Below are positions 1 through 9,218 of a stretch of 64,000 nucleotides of DNA, piece by piece. The notes beneath the pieces are model-generated. The model made no database searches. It was not told where the DNA came from and was given only the letters and a program-made list of their open reading frames with translations. Position 1 is the stretch's first letter; each line of letters begins with the position of its first letter. Origin of the DNA: Lacihabitans sp. CCS-44 (lineage in GTDB: Bacteria; Bacteroidota; Bacteroidia; Cytophagales; Spirosomataceae); contig NZ_RJUE01000054.1 in assembly GCF_024343735.1 (NCBI RefSeq), forward strand, positions 62,001 to 126,000, in the 5' to 3' direction. Made by a program: the position numbers and the translations under genes.

Positions 1-1233
1 CAAAAGAATGTTCGTTTATTATTGAAGGACAAAGAACTGAAGCCTTTTTTCGATAAAATAAATATCTCTGACGAAGTATTTGACGATAAAAATCCCGACG
101 CCAAAGTTATTTATTATTTGCCTCAAAGTTATCAGATCAAATACTCACCAGACAAAAAAGATTATTCTTTTAATGTGTTTTATAAAACAGCAGATGCCAG
201 TGAAGGTAGAGTTATTGCCACGGCACAGTTGTATCCCAACATAGACGAACAAGATATTTTGATTGCTGAAAAAATACTCAGGAAAGAGCTGAAAAAAGAT
301 ATCCAATTGGTTCCTTTGCCATTGAATAATACTCCAAAAATATCGTTTGAAAACTTTCTCCAAACCAATTACAACATAGCAGAAGCTGATATTTCGACCC
401 ATGCCCCAACTGATATTTTTGATCCAATTACGGTTTCTTGGAAAATGGATGCCAACTCGGCAAATAACTTGGTAAATCTACTTACAAACAACCTAGAGAT
501 ACCGGGCAACGTATATTTCTCTCCCAACACAGATGGAGCTAAGCAGATTCCGGTGCCTTTTAAAATCAAATTTAACGATAAGGATACCTTTGGTACTCTA
601 CAGTTTGTAAAGGATGAAAACACTTTTTCAGGCATCGTAAATAACAGTTTTGAGTATCCTATTGTGATTGAAAGTGCAAACGTTTTAAATGAAAAAGGCA
701 AAAATTATGAAGTCAAGAAATTTGAAACAAAATACTCCAAAATGCAGCCCGGTGCTTCTTTAAACATAAAAGACATATTAAAGGAGCCAAAAGAATCTAA
801 AGAAATACAGAGCCAGGATGCACAGCAAGTTTGGTTTACTTACTCTACCAAAACTTGCGAGGAGTGTGACCTTGGAATTCAAGAAAAACTATTAAAAGGA
901 ACTTCAAATAAATTGGTAAAGCGTATTGAAATTCAGGTGCTTACTCCAATTTCTTCCACTGGTGCAAACTCTTTCAGGTTACTGTTTAAATCTATTCAAG
1001 GCGATCCTAGAGGTACTAATGAAGTGATATTGCCCATGGTCACCATCAAAGAAGATAATACTGCAATCAATGGAGGAGAGCTATTTATTCTTAACAATGA
1101 TCAGCCTACTTATCAGTATAAACTCATAAGAATAGACAAAGATGCTTCAAAAACGGAGAGTGATTGGATTCAAACCAACGATTTGCTTTTGATAATTGGT
1201 GAAAAAACGGTTACTGATTTGATAAAGAAATGA
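1..1233 (+). CDS. hypothetical protein, 5'-partial
   Basis: The reading frame is open from base 1 through CAA AAG AAT GTT to the stop at 1231-1233. The TTG at 22 is only the first possible internal start, so the real start lies outside the window. About 410 residues are visible; I recognise no family. The visible part is hydrophilic, rich in Lys, Asn and Asp, with no membrane segment. It has beta-rich stretches and a CEECDLG cysteine cluster near residue 285 of the visible protein. Its stop overlaps the next start (ATGA), and the next three genes follow closely on the same strand, so the four probably form one operon. Since its neighbours encode secreted or outer-membrane proteins, an envelope role is plausible but is inferred from context only. 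Confidence 0.75.
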   Translation, partial: QKNVRLLLKDKELKPFFDKINISDEVFDDKNPDAKVIYYLPQSYQIKYSPDKKDYSFNVFYKTADASEGRVIATAQLYPNIDEQDILIAEKILRKELKKDIQLVPLPLNNTPKISFENFLQTNYNIAEADISTHAPTDIFDPITVSWKMDANSANNLVNLLTNNLEIPGNVYFSPNTDGAKQIPVPFKIKFNDKDTFGTLQFVKDENTFSGIVNNSFEYPIVIESANVLNEKGKNYEVKKFETKYSKMQPGASLNIKDILKEPKESKEIQSQDAQQVWFTYSTKTCEECDLGIQEKLLKGTSNKLVKRIEIQVLTPISSTGANSFRLLFKSIQGDPRGTNEVILPMVTIKEDNTAINGGELFILNNDQPTYQYKLIRIDKDASKTESDWIQTNDLLLIIGEKTVTDLIKK

Positions 1234-2633
1234 AACAATTGTTTTTTATATTTTTTTTCCTTTCAAAAAGCTTACTCGCTCAGCCAGATTTGAGTTCGAA
1301 GAAGACAGTAAATGGTATAATCTTTTTTCAAGATTTCAGAAAAGAAAACACCTATTATTTGATGCCACCAAAGCTACAACTAATCAAAGAGTCTGATGGA
1401 AAACCTAGGCTTGCTTTGATAAGTAGCAGATATACAGGTAGTTCTGTTTATGGGGACGTGGGTGAAAAAAAATTTAGAAACATACTTCAGTTTGGTATAA
1501 CCATGGAAAGTATGGACTTGGAAGCCATTAAAAACTTGAAGAATCAGTTGGGTGGAAACCATGTTAACTTGTTGATGATGCCCATAAAAAATCTTGAAAC
1601 CACCGTACTGATGCCAGCTGCAACAGCTCAAAAAACTACTCAGAAACTAGGCAGAATTGGTTCTTTTACGGCTTCTAGCAACGACGAAAATACATTTGGG
1701 TTTTGGAAAGAAAGAACTTACTCCATTCATCTTGAAAACCAAGAGGCAGAATTGGTGAGTAGCTTGATGCAAGATGGAAAACTGTTTTTGAGTTTCAACT
1801 ACGCCATTATTTCTGAAGTCATAAAGGGAACAAAAGTGGTAAAAAAAGTTATAAATCCTCGTCAGGTTTTTCAGAGTGTCCAATCAGAAGTGGTTGAAAT
1901 AATTAAAGTAGACTCATTGGTTACGAGTCTTCCGATGAGAGCTGATGCTTTTTCTATCAATGTAGACACGCAGAAATGGAATCTTATCAGGAAAATTGAT
2001 ATCAATGAGAATATCCCGCCGGCCTATTCCGTTTTGGAGGCCCGATGTTATGATTTTACAAATCAACTTCGGCCAGATTTGGCCGTGAAGATTTTAGAAA
2101 TCGAAGCTACTGGGCTGAATAACAACCCTGTAAGTCTTCCAAGTATTAAGTTTTTGAGTTCTCAACCAAGCATAAATACCATATCGGCAAGTTTTCCTTA
2201 TGCTGTAAAACTGACCAAACCGCTTAGGTATAAAATAACAGAATACAAAAAGGATGGTGAAAAAGTGGCTTTTGAATGGGTCTCAAAAGACAATTGGGTG
2301 GAGGTGATTGATATCACAACACCCTTAGATTCAATAAAATACAAAACTTCTGACTTTGAGTTTGAAATAAACCCCGAAATGCTTCAAGATACTTCATTGG
2401 TCTCCATTGAAGTAGAAGTCAGTTATTCATTTATGCAAAAGCAACAAAAAAACACTTTAGATTTCACTAAAAACTCCTCAGTATTTCAAAGAAAAATATC
2501 TTTAATTTCTGACAAAAAAGTACCCATTAATTATAAAATTCTACTCAACGGAAAAGAGAAAATTTATGAAACAGAAATGAGAGAATTAACGGAAGTGTAT
2601 TTGCTGATAAATCCTACTATGCTAGGTATTTAG
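1230..2633 (+). CDS. secreted protein of unknown function
   Basis: A 467-residue protein whose ATG overlaps the stop of the upstream gene by four bases. The N-terminus MKQLFFIFFFLSKSLLAQ is a clear signal peptide with cleavage expected after LAQ, so the protein is exported. The mature part is beta-rich with no obvious catalytic motif, membrane helix or known repeat. A motif reading YYLMPPKLQL near residue 45 resembles the YYLPQSYQI stretch of the preceding gene, hinting at distant relatedness between the two. The downstream neighbour is a predicted outer-membrane barrel, so this could be a periplasmic or surface partner of it. I cannot assign a function. Confidence 0.75.
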   Translation: MKQLFFIFFFLSKSLLAQPDLSSKKTVNGIIFFQDFRKENTYYLMPPKLQLIKESDGKPRLALISSRYTGSSVYGDVGEKKFRNILQFGITMESMDLEAIKNLKNQLGGNHVNLLMMPIKNLETTVLMPAATAQKTTQKLGRIGSFTASSNDENTFGFWKERTYSIHLENQEAELVSSLMQDGKLFLSFNYAIISEVIKGTKVVKKVINPRQVFQSVQSEVVEIIKVDSLVTSLPMRADAFSINVDTQKWNLIRKIDINENIPPAYSVLEARCYDFTNQLRPDLAVKILEIEATGLNNNPVSLPSIKFLSSQPSINTISASFPYAVKLTKPLRYKITEYKKDGEKVAFEWVSKDNWVEVIDITTPLDSIKYKTSDFEFEINPEMLQDTSLVSIEVEVSYSFMQKQQKNTLDFTKNSSVFQRKISLISDKKVPINYKILLNGKEKIYETEMRELTEVYLLINPTMLGI

Positions 2634-2658
2634 CTCATGAAAATTTTAAAAAATCACT

Positions 2659-4416
2659 ATGAAAACAAAACTACTTTTTATTGCTCTTTCTTTGTTTTGG
2701 TGTAATTCTTTTGCTCAAGAGGATTCAATAAAGACCGTTAAGGAAAAAGTAAAAATAACTACTGGGAAAATTAATGTCGGAGTGAATCAATACAAAAGTT
2801 TCAAAATATCAGACCGCCAAAACCCTTTTGAATTTACGGTTTCCGGTCAGCCTCTGATTCAATACAAAAGCTTTTATATGCCCATTAATTTTCTCGTTTC
2901 GACCTTGAGCCGAAAAAATCAACAGCCTTATAACTATATTGGTTTCATCCCAACTTTTACTTGGGGACGTTTTTATGTCGGCGACACCTACCTTGCATAT
3001 TCTCCTTTTAGCTTAAATGCCCACAGAATATCGGGTTTAGGCTTTGACTTATATCCCGGCAAACACTTTCGTGTTGGCTTTATCTATGGCCGTATGCAAC
3101 GTTCAGTGACCGAGGATTTTTCTATTCCAGACAACCCAAGTACTTTTTTGGTGGAAACACCTTTCCCAGCTTATGGCCGATATAGTTTTGCCGCCAAACT
3201 TGGCTGGGTCATAAAAGATAGTACTTACATCGATTTGCTTGTTTTTAAAGGAAAAGACAGGCTGAATTCTATTCCTGATATCACTAGCATCGGTGAAGAC
3301 GGATTAAAAGTTATTAGTCCGGCTGAAAATTTGGTAGTGGGGTCGAAGTTTAACATTAGGCTGGGGAAAAGACTGTTTTGGATTACTGACATGGCCACAA
3401 GTTTGTACACAGCAAACCAGAATGCGGAGCCTTTTGAGGTAAGTGAGGTTTCAAACCCATTGATAAACAGGCTTCAAAGGAGTTTGTTGTCAAATTTTAT
3501 GAATGTAAACTCGAGTTCGCAGTTGAGTTATGGTGCTGAGTCAGCTATAAGTTATTGGGATAGCACATTTAGTTTCAAATTAAAATATCGGGAGATTTCT
3601 CCCAATTACAAATCGCTAGGAAGCTATAATAATTTCTATGATACCGATGTAAGAAGGCTGAATTTTGCATCATCGCTTCAAAAAATGAAAGGCAAGTTGG
3701 TTATGAATTCATCACTCGATTATGAGCAAAATAATATAAGCAAGAATAACTTTTACACTGGGAAAACATTGTTGGGTCTTGCTGAAATCTTGTTTTTCCC
3801 AAGCCAAAAATTCGGCACTTTTATTCAATATACCGGAACCCTCAGTAACCAAAATGCCAAGGGATTTACCCGTGACCAATATGGAAGCACAAGTAATTTA
3901 CACAATGTTTCTATGGTTTCGCGATTGACTTTTGATACACCAAAGGTTTTTAATCTCATTACACTCACTGCAATGTACAATAACATTCAGAATGACATTG
4001 TTTTTGAAAGCGTGAAGACACCATCTTTGTTTAATATTTACACACTCAATCTTGGCTACAACCTCACTTTGTTGAAAAAAGCCTCGACCATTGACGCTGG
4101 TCTCTGGAGAGTAAATCTATCAGATATTGACAAAAAGACACAAAGTAATACAGGATTGAATGCAGGTTATTCGCAAAATTTTCTTAAAAATAAAGCCTCT
4201 GCTGGTGGATCTTATTCTTTGTTTTTTAATAAATATGGTGATGGGAATTTTGGTAATACACATCAGTTTGGATTGAACCTTAATTATGCTGTTGTTCAGG
4301 GTCATAAGATTTGGTTTAGAGCTTCACTGCTCAATAATGCTGTTGATGCTCCAACATCAGACTTAAAGCCGTTTTCGGAAGTTCGAACCTCTGTGGGTTA
4401 TGAAGTAGATTTATAA
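2659..4416 (+). CDS. putative outer-membrane beta-barrel protein
   Basis: A 585-residue protein beginning with the signal peptide MKTKLLFIALSLFWCNSFAQ. The mature chain alternates short polar turns with amphipathic strands rich in Tyr, Phe, Gly and Asn, for example around residues 85-190 and throughout the C-terminal 300 residues, as expected of an outer-membrane barrel. It ends in EVRTSVGYEVDL, a strand-like tail. There is no TonB box, plug domain or known enzyme motif. It sits 25 bp after the preceding secreted protein and 13 bp before the next, so the operon may encode an outer-membrane assembly. The family is not recognised; the barrel call rests on composition and pattern only. Confidence 0.7.
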   Translation: MKTKLLFIALSLFWCNSFAQEDSIKTVKEKVKITTGKINVGVNQYKSFKISDRQNPFEFTVSGQPLIQYKSFYMPINFLVSTLSRKNQQPYNYIGFIPTFTWGRFYVGDTYLAYSPFSLNAHRISGLGFDLYPGKHFRVGFIYGRMQRSVTEDFSIPDNPSTFLVETPFPAYGRYSFAAKLGWVIKDSTYIDLLVFKGKDRLNSIPDITSIGEDGLKVISPAENLVVGSKFNIRLGKRLFWITDMATSLYTANQNAEPFEVSEVSNPLINRLQRSLLSNFMNVNSSSQLSYGAESAISYWDSTFSFKLKYREISPNYKSLGSYNNFYDTDVRRLNFASSLQKMKGKLVMNSSLDYEQNNISKNNFYTGKTLLGLAEILFFPSQKFGTFIQYTGTLSNQNAKGFTRDQYGSTSNLHNVSMVSRLTFDTPKVFNLITLTAMYNNIQNDIVFESVKTPSLFNIYTLNLGYNLTLLKKASTIDAGLWRVNLSDIDKKTQSNTGLNAGYSQNFLKNKASAGGSYSLFFNKYGDGNFGNTHQFGLNLNYAVVQGHKIWFRASLLNNAVDAPTSDLKPFSEVRTSVGYEVDL

Positions 4417-4429
4417 ATTAAATTTTCAA

Positions 4430-5305
4430 ATGAAAAAGATATTATTGTTTATTGTTTTGATATTTAGTGGATTACGGCTTAGTTCCCAATCCAACTTTTC
4501 GGTGAATGTCACCCCTTTATTGGGTTTGAGCCCAAGTCCATATATTGAAAGATATTATAATAAACCATTTGTTTTGCTGACAAACAGTTCACGATCGGCC
4601 ATTAATATTAAATTAATAGGCAGCATTGAAGGCAATAATGGCTTGGTATGGAAAACGTTTGATAATTACAATCCACAGGTTCCTATAGTCTTGCAGCCTG
4701 GCAACAATGTTCTACTGGCCAACAATCAAAATTTAGATTTTTTTGCTTCAAAAAATGTAGAAACCAGCTTGAACAGTAATCAAAAAAAACAACTCTTTGT
4801 AAATGGATATTTGCCTCAAGGAACCTATCGTTTTTGTGTAAGAGTATTAGATTTTTTTAAAGGAAATCCATTGAGTCCAGCCGATCCTTTAGGTTGTTCT
4901 ACTATCAATATTTCTTATATAAAACCACCTCAAATTTTATCTCCAATCAATATAGGATCCGTGATTGGTCAATTTCCTGTTTTTACTTGGGCAACACCAA
5001 TAGGTAATATTTTGAATTCTAGAATAACCTATGATATGGTTTTGGTTAAGCTAAAAAATGGACAAAACGCTTATGAAGCCTTACAAAACGCTTTGACTTA
5101 TCGGGTTGGAGTGATCCTGTTTAAAGAGGATATTTCCACGAATTTTTATCAGTACAAACCGAGTGATATTTCTCTTGAAGATGGGCAGGTTTATGCTTTT
5201 CAGGTGGTAGCAAAAGGACGAGATTTGTTTTTTGAAAATCAAGGCAAAAGCGAAGTGGTGACTTTCACTTATCGGAAAGAGATGCAAAAGTATGGAAATA
5301 AATAA
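4430..5305 (+). CDS. secreted protein, TANFOR-like N-terminal region
   Basis: A 291-residue protein with the signal peptide MKKILLFIVLIFSGLRLSSQ. The mature N-terminus (SVNVTPLLGLSPSPYIERYY) followed by LPQGTYRFCVRVLDF and a Cys-containing segment resembles, from memory, the TANFOR-type domain of large secreted Bacteroidota proteins. The region from about residue 165 (PPQILSPINIGSVIG) looks like a fibronectin-type-III-like beta sandwich. At 291 residues it is much shorter than the large proteins usually carrying this domain. It is the last gene of the four-gene set and probably a surface component. The domain name is my recollection of the pattern and would need a profile search. Confidence 0.65.
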   Translation: MKKILLFIVLIFSGLRLSSQSNFSVNVTPLLGLSPSPYIERYYNKPFVLLTNSSRSAINIKLIGSIEGNNGLVWKTFDNYNPQVPIVLQPGNNVLLANNQNLDFFASKNVETSLNSNQKKQLFVNGYLPQGTYRFCVRVLDFFKGNPLSPADPLGCSTINISYIKPPQILSPINIGSVIGQFPVFTWATPIGNILNSRITYDMVLVKLKNGQNAYEALQNALTYRVGVILFKEDISTNFYQYKPSDISLEDGQVYAFQVVAKGRDLFFENQGKSEVVTFTYRKEMQKYGNK

Positions 5306-5395
5306 CTTACGAAATGCTGTGATTGCAATCTAAGATATATAATACCATTTTTACTATCTAATCGAAAAAGCATCATATTTTGAATCATTGAATTC

Positions 5396-6727
5396 TTACT
5401 TTCCGATACAAAACTTCCCAAAAATGTTAGCCAGCAAGTCTTCTGTAGTTATTGTCCCTGTAATTTCTCCTAAATGATGTAGCGAAAGCCGGATATCTTG
5501 AGCCAAAAAATCCCCAGTTATGCCTAAATCCAAGCCACTCAGTACTTCCGTAAGTGCTTCGTTGGCTTTTAGGAGGTGTTCGTAATGGCGGAGGTTGGTT
5601 ACTGTGGTGTCTTGGCTGCTTTGGAGTTTTATTTTGGCTACCAAAGCTTTTTTTAGTTCTTCTATTCCTAAGTCGTTTTTAGCCGAAATTTTCACATCAA
5701 CATTCGAATCAAATTTTTCATTGAGATCAATTTTGTTTTGAACCCAAAGAATATCTGCGTTTGTGGTTTCTCTCTCGAGTTGATCTAAAAAGTGTTTATT
5801 TGCTTCATTATCAAACAAAAAGATTATAATTTTAGCCGAATGCATCGCTTTTCTGGAACGTTCAATACCCATGGATTCTATGATATCTTCTGTATGACGT
5901 ATTCCAGCCGTATCGATAAACCTGAATTTTTGACCTTCAATAAAAACTATGTCCTCAATGACGTCTCTGGTGGTGCCTGCTATATCGGTTACGATTGCTT
6001 TTTCTTCATTCAAAAGGGCATTTAAAAGTGTTGATTTACCTGCGTTCGGAACTCCGATGATCGCCACAGGAATTCCTTCTTTAATAGCATTACCACTTTC
6101 AAATGATGAAATAAGTGGCTCTAGCTGACTTTGAAGTTCGTTTATCAAGGCTCGCAAATCATCTCTGTCTGCAAATTCTACATCTTCTTCGCCAAAGTCG
6201 AGCTCGAGTTCTACTAAGCTGGCAAAATGTACCAATTTCTCTCTTAAAATGGCCAATTTTTTAGAAAATCCACCTCTTAGCTGGTTGATGGCTATTTGGT
6301 GCGAGGCTTCAGAGTCTGCGGAAATTAAGTCGGCCACGGCCTCGGCTTGTGCAAGGTCAAATTGGCCATTCAAAAATGCTCTTTGCGTAAATTCTCCAGG
6401 GTTTGCCATACGGCAACCACTTTTTATGAGTAGTTTAAGTGCATATCGAACAATGTATTCGCTTCCGTGGGTTGATATTTCAACAGAATCTTCTTTGGTA
6501 AAACTTTTGGGCGATTTGAAAACGCTTACCAGTACTTCGTCTATCATCTTATCACCGTCCATTATTTTTCCATAATGCACAGTATTGGCTTTGGCTTTTT
6601 CCAAATCCACGCCCTTGAATATCTTATTGACGTTCTTGAAAGTTTCAGGCCCAGATACTCGGATGATGGCCAAGGCACCGATACCCTGAGGAGTAGCTAA
6701 AGCACAAATGGTTTCTTGTTGATTCAA
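5396..6727 (-). CDS. mnmE: tRNA modification GTPase MnmE
   Basis: 443 residues, the usual MnmE size. With MnmG it installs the carboxymethylaminomethyl group on U34 of tRNAs. The N-terminal tetrahydrofolate-binding domain opens with ETICALATPQGIGALAIIRV. The G domain carries GVPNAGKS at 225-232, TDIAGTTRD at 247-255 and DTAGIR at 272-277, and the protein ends with the hallmark CIGK, whose Cys is part of the active site. The start is a TTG at 6725-6727: the upstream in-frame codons run straight into a stop and no ATG would keep the conserved N-terminus. It is monocistronic, transcribed away from the MBOAT gene. Confidence 0.96.
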   Translation of the reverse strand: MNQQETICALATPQGIGALAIIRVSGPETFKNVNKIFKGVDLEKAKANTVHYGKIMDGDKMIDEVLVSVFKSPKSFTKEDSVEISTHGSEYIVRYALKLLIKSGCRMANPGEFTQRAFLNGQFDLAQAEAVADLISADSEASHQIAINQLRGGFSKKLAILREKLVHFASLVELELDFGEEDVEFADRDDLRALINELQSQLEPLISSFESGNAIKEGIPVAIIGVPNAGKSTLLNALLNEEKAIVTDIAGTTRDVIEDIVFIEGQKFRFIDTAGIRHTEDIIESMGIERSRKAMHSAKIIIFLFDNEANKHFLDQLERETTNADILWVQNKIDLNEKFDSNVDVKISAKNDLGIEELKKALVAKIKLQSSQDTTVTNLRHYEHLLKANEALTEVLSGLDLGITGDFLAQDIRLSLHHLGEITGTITTEDLLANIFGKFCIGK

Positions 6728-6825
6728 ACGCTTTTATTTTTGTGCAAAAATAACTCAAAAACAGGTCTTTTATTGAGACAATTCAATTAATTTTGAACTT
6801 AAATCAAACCCATTGAAGCCTATTT

Positions 6826-8217
6826 ATGCTTTTTAATTCCCTTCAATTTGTTTTTTTCTATATAGTTGTTACCATTCTGTATTTTTCCCTAAGGCATAAG
6901 GGTAGAGTATGGCTTCTACTTTTGGCGAGTAGTTATTTCTACTTGGTTTTTAAGCCCGTTTATATTTTTATTCTACTGATAACTATTGTAGTAGATTACT
7001 TTGCCGGCATTTGGATTAGTCAGTCAGAGGGCAAAAAACGAAAATGGTTGCTGATTCTGAGTCTCATTACCAATGTCGGTTTTTTAGCTTTTTTTAAATA
7101 TTGGAATTTTATAAACAAGAATATTTCTATTGCTCTTGGACTTATTGGTACAGAAAATCCTTTTCATGATTATCCCTTCGACTTACCAATAGGTCTATCT
7201 TTTCACACATTCCAGGCGATGAGTTATACTATTGAGGTTTATAGAAGAAATCAAAAGCCAGAAAAAAACTTCATAGTGTATTCACTCTATGTGATGTTTT
7301 ACCCACAGCTGGTTGCTGGTCCAATCGAACGTCCGCAAAATCTTTTACCACAGTTTCATACTTATTTTAAGTTTGATTTTGAAAAACTCAAGTCGGGTTT
7401 GATGCTTATGGCTTGGGGCTTGTTTAAAAAAGTGGTCATAGCTGATAGACTGTCGATTATGGTGGATTATTGTTACGACAATCCCACCCAATTTTCGGGT
7501 CTAACTTTGCTTTTGGCTACTGTATTTTTTACAATTCAAATCTATTGTGATTTTTCTGGATATTCAGATATAGCCATCGGGGCGGCCCGAACGATGGGTT
7601 ATGACCTCATGTTGAACTTCAACGCTCCATATCTTTCCAGGAGTATTTCAGAGTTTTGGCGGCGTTGGCATATTTCGCTATCTACTTGGTTTAGAGATTA
7701 TTTGTATATTCCATTGGGTGGGAGTAGGGTAAGTTCTGGGAGATTGTATGTCAATTATTTGATAGTTTTTACAGTTAGCGGCTTGTGGCATGGAGCTGCC
7801 TGGACGTTTATTATTTGGGGAGCCTTACACGGGATTTATCTGGTTTTAGCTATAATGAGAGATAAATATTTGCCATTTAAGTTGCCGAAAAATACGTTTC
7901 TTTCCATACTTTTCACTTTTGTATTGGTCATGATTACTTGGGTGTTTTTTAGAGCAAAAGGATTGTATAATGCTAAAATAATCCTCTCTAAAATTTTTAA
8001 TTTTGGAAATTATGACAGCTTTTCTATGCCTTTCACTACTAACGAGTTTGTTTTTTGCTGGATTTTGATGTTGATTTTATTTCTGAAGGACATTTTTATG
8101 AGAGAAATAAAAACCTCGAACACACCTATGTTTTATGCCAAATTTGTAGGCTTACTGTTGGTTTGCTATTTCTTCGGTATATTTTCTTCTAATCAATTTA
8201 TTTATTTCCAATTTTGA
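6826..8217 (+). CDS. MBOAT family O-acyltransferase (AlgI-like)
   Basis: A 463-residue polytopic membrane protein with roughly ten or more hydrophobic segments. It has the MBOAT hallmark SGLWHGAAWTFIIWG with the invariant His at about residue 322, and the conserved SEFWRRWHISLSTWFRDYLYIPLGG block before it. Family members such as AlgI and DltB move acyl groups across or within the cytoplasmic membrane for O-acylation of exported polysaccharides. Its TGA overlaps the ATG of the next gene (TGATG), which encodes an AlgJ-like lipoprotein, so the two very likely work as a surface-polysaccharide O-acetylation pair. The glycan substrate cannot be told from sequence. Confidence 0.92.
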   Translation: MLFNSLQFVFFYIVVTILYFSLRHKGRVWLLLLASSYFYLVFKPVYIFILLITIVVDYFAGIWISQSEGKKRKWLLILSLITNVGFLAFFKYWNFINKNISIALGLIGTENPFHDYPFDLPIGLSFHTFQAMSYTIEVYRRNQKPEKNFIVYSLYVMFYPQLVAGPIERPQNLLPQFHTYFKFDFEKLKSGLMLMAWGLFKKVVIADRLSIMVDYCYDNPTQFSGLTLLLATVFFTIQIYCDFSGYSDIAIGAARTMGYDLMLNFNAPYLSRSISEFWRRWHISLSTWFRDYLYIPLGGSRVSSGRLYVNYLIVFTVSGLWHGAAWTFIIWGALHGIYLVLAIMRDKYLPFKLPKNTFLSILFTFVLVMITWVFFRAKGLYNAKIILSKIFNFGNYDSFSMPFTTNEFVFCWILMLILFLKDIFMREIKTSNTPMFYAKFVGLLLVCYFFGIFSSNQFIYFQF

Positions 8218-9218
8218 TGATGAAAATACTTAAATATTCCACGCTCATTTTGTTCGCATTTCTTTGGTTTTTGGGTTGTTCTAAAACTGCCTCGAAGTAC
8301 GCTTATGACCACCATATTGTTGAAGATGACTATCGTTATGGGGATTTGTATCGTTTGGCGAATTTGGGAGAATTTAGAGTCAAAGTAGAAAAATGTGATC
8401 AAGACTTCACCAGTAAGAAACTCAATGTAGCTTTATATTTGGCAGGAGACAGTTTTACAGAAAATGGCAGATTAGAGGGTGATAATTTTGCAACTGAAAA
8501 CTATTTTAGAGGTTTTGTGGCCGAACCTAACAAAGGATTTGCTCTCTTGCCAGGCAAGAAAATATTGGTAATTGAGACAGTAGAGAGGCATTTTAGAGAA
8601 CGTTTTCAAAAGCCCTGGAAAAACTGGGATATTGCTACAGGAAAGGAGATTGTAAGTGACCAAACTTTAGAGGAAAAATTGCTGGGTATCAATGTGCCGT
8701 ACAATACTCAGATGCATGAATCTCTGCTTTTTGGCTCGGACTTTATGATGAAAATTAGAGAAATCAAAGCTCAATTAAATCTCTGGCTTTTTGGTAAAAC
8801 TGATGATAAAGTAAAGCTTTACAATGGGCATTTACTGTATTATTTGGATGTGAATCCTGGAATCAGCAGTAGTTTTGACAGAATTGAGGATAGCGAAATA
8901 GAACTTATGGTCAAGAATGTTAATCTTACTTATGATTATTACAAAAGCTTGGGATTTGATGAGGTTTATTTAAGTATTATTCCGAATAAGACCAGTATTT
9001 TAGCCCAAGATTTGGGTGAATACAATCATTTGATTGAAAAAATTGAAGGGAATAACAGCCTTAAAATGCCTACCATAAGTGTTTACCAGGACTTTCTGAA
9101 GAAGAATCTGTACTTGAAAGGTGATTCTCACTGGAATTGTGAAGGGCAGCAGATATGGGTCGATAAAGTAAATGAGAAATTACTGAATACGCAGCAAAAT
9201 GCTTCCAAAAGCCTCTAA
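8217..9218 (+). CDS. lipoprotein, AlgJ/AlgX-like SGNH-type partner of MBOAT protein
   Basis: About 333 residues. The start is taken as the ATG at 8217, which shares a base with the MBOAT stop; the next ATG at 8220 is an alternative. The N-terminus KYSTLILFAFLWFLGCSK is a lipoprotein signal peptide with lipobox FLGC. The body has an SGNH-like first block (LAGDSFTENGRL) and a C-terminal GDSHWNCEGQQIW that matches the D-x-H-W element of AlgJ/AlgX-type polysaccharide acetyltransferases. The likely role is transfer of acyl groups handed over by the MBOAT protein to an exported polysaccharide. The 3' end overlaps the convergent glycosyltransferase gene by 39 bp. Confidence 0.75.
   Translation: MMKILKYSTLILFAFLWFLGCSKTASKYAYDHHIVEDDYRYGDLYRLANLGEFRVKVEKCDQDFTSKKLNVALYLAGDSFTENGRLEGDNFATENYFRGFVAEPNKGFALLPGKKILVIETVERHFRERFQKPWKNWDIATGKEIVSDQTLEEKLLGINVPYNTQMHESLLFGSDFMMKIREIKAQLNLWLFGKTDDKVKLYNGHLLYYLDVNPGISSSFDRIEDSEIELMVKNVNLTYDYYKSLGFDEVYLSIIPNKTSILAQDLGEYNHLIEKIEGNNSLKMPTISVYQDFLKKNLYLKGDSHWNCEGQQIWVDKVNEKLLNTQQNASKSL

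Noticed and set aside
6735-6795. TAnnTTTG matches before mnmE and the MBOAT gene
   Set aside because: Several matches occur by chance in AT-rich DNA and no correctly spaced -33 box was found.
9180-9218. 39-bp overlap of convergent genes as evidence of a mis-called end
   Set aside because: Both frames are well supported to their stops; such tail overlaps are ordinary.
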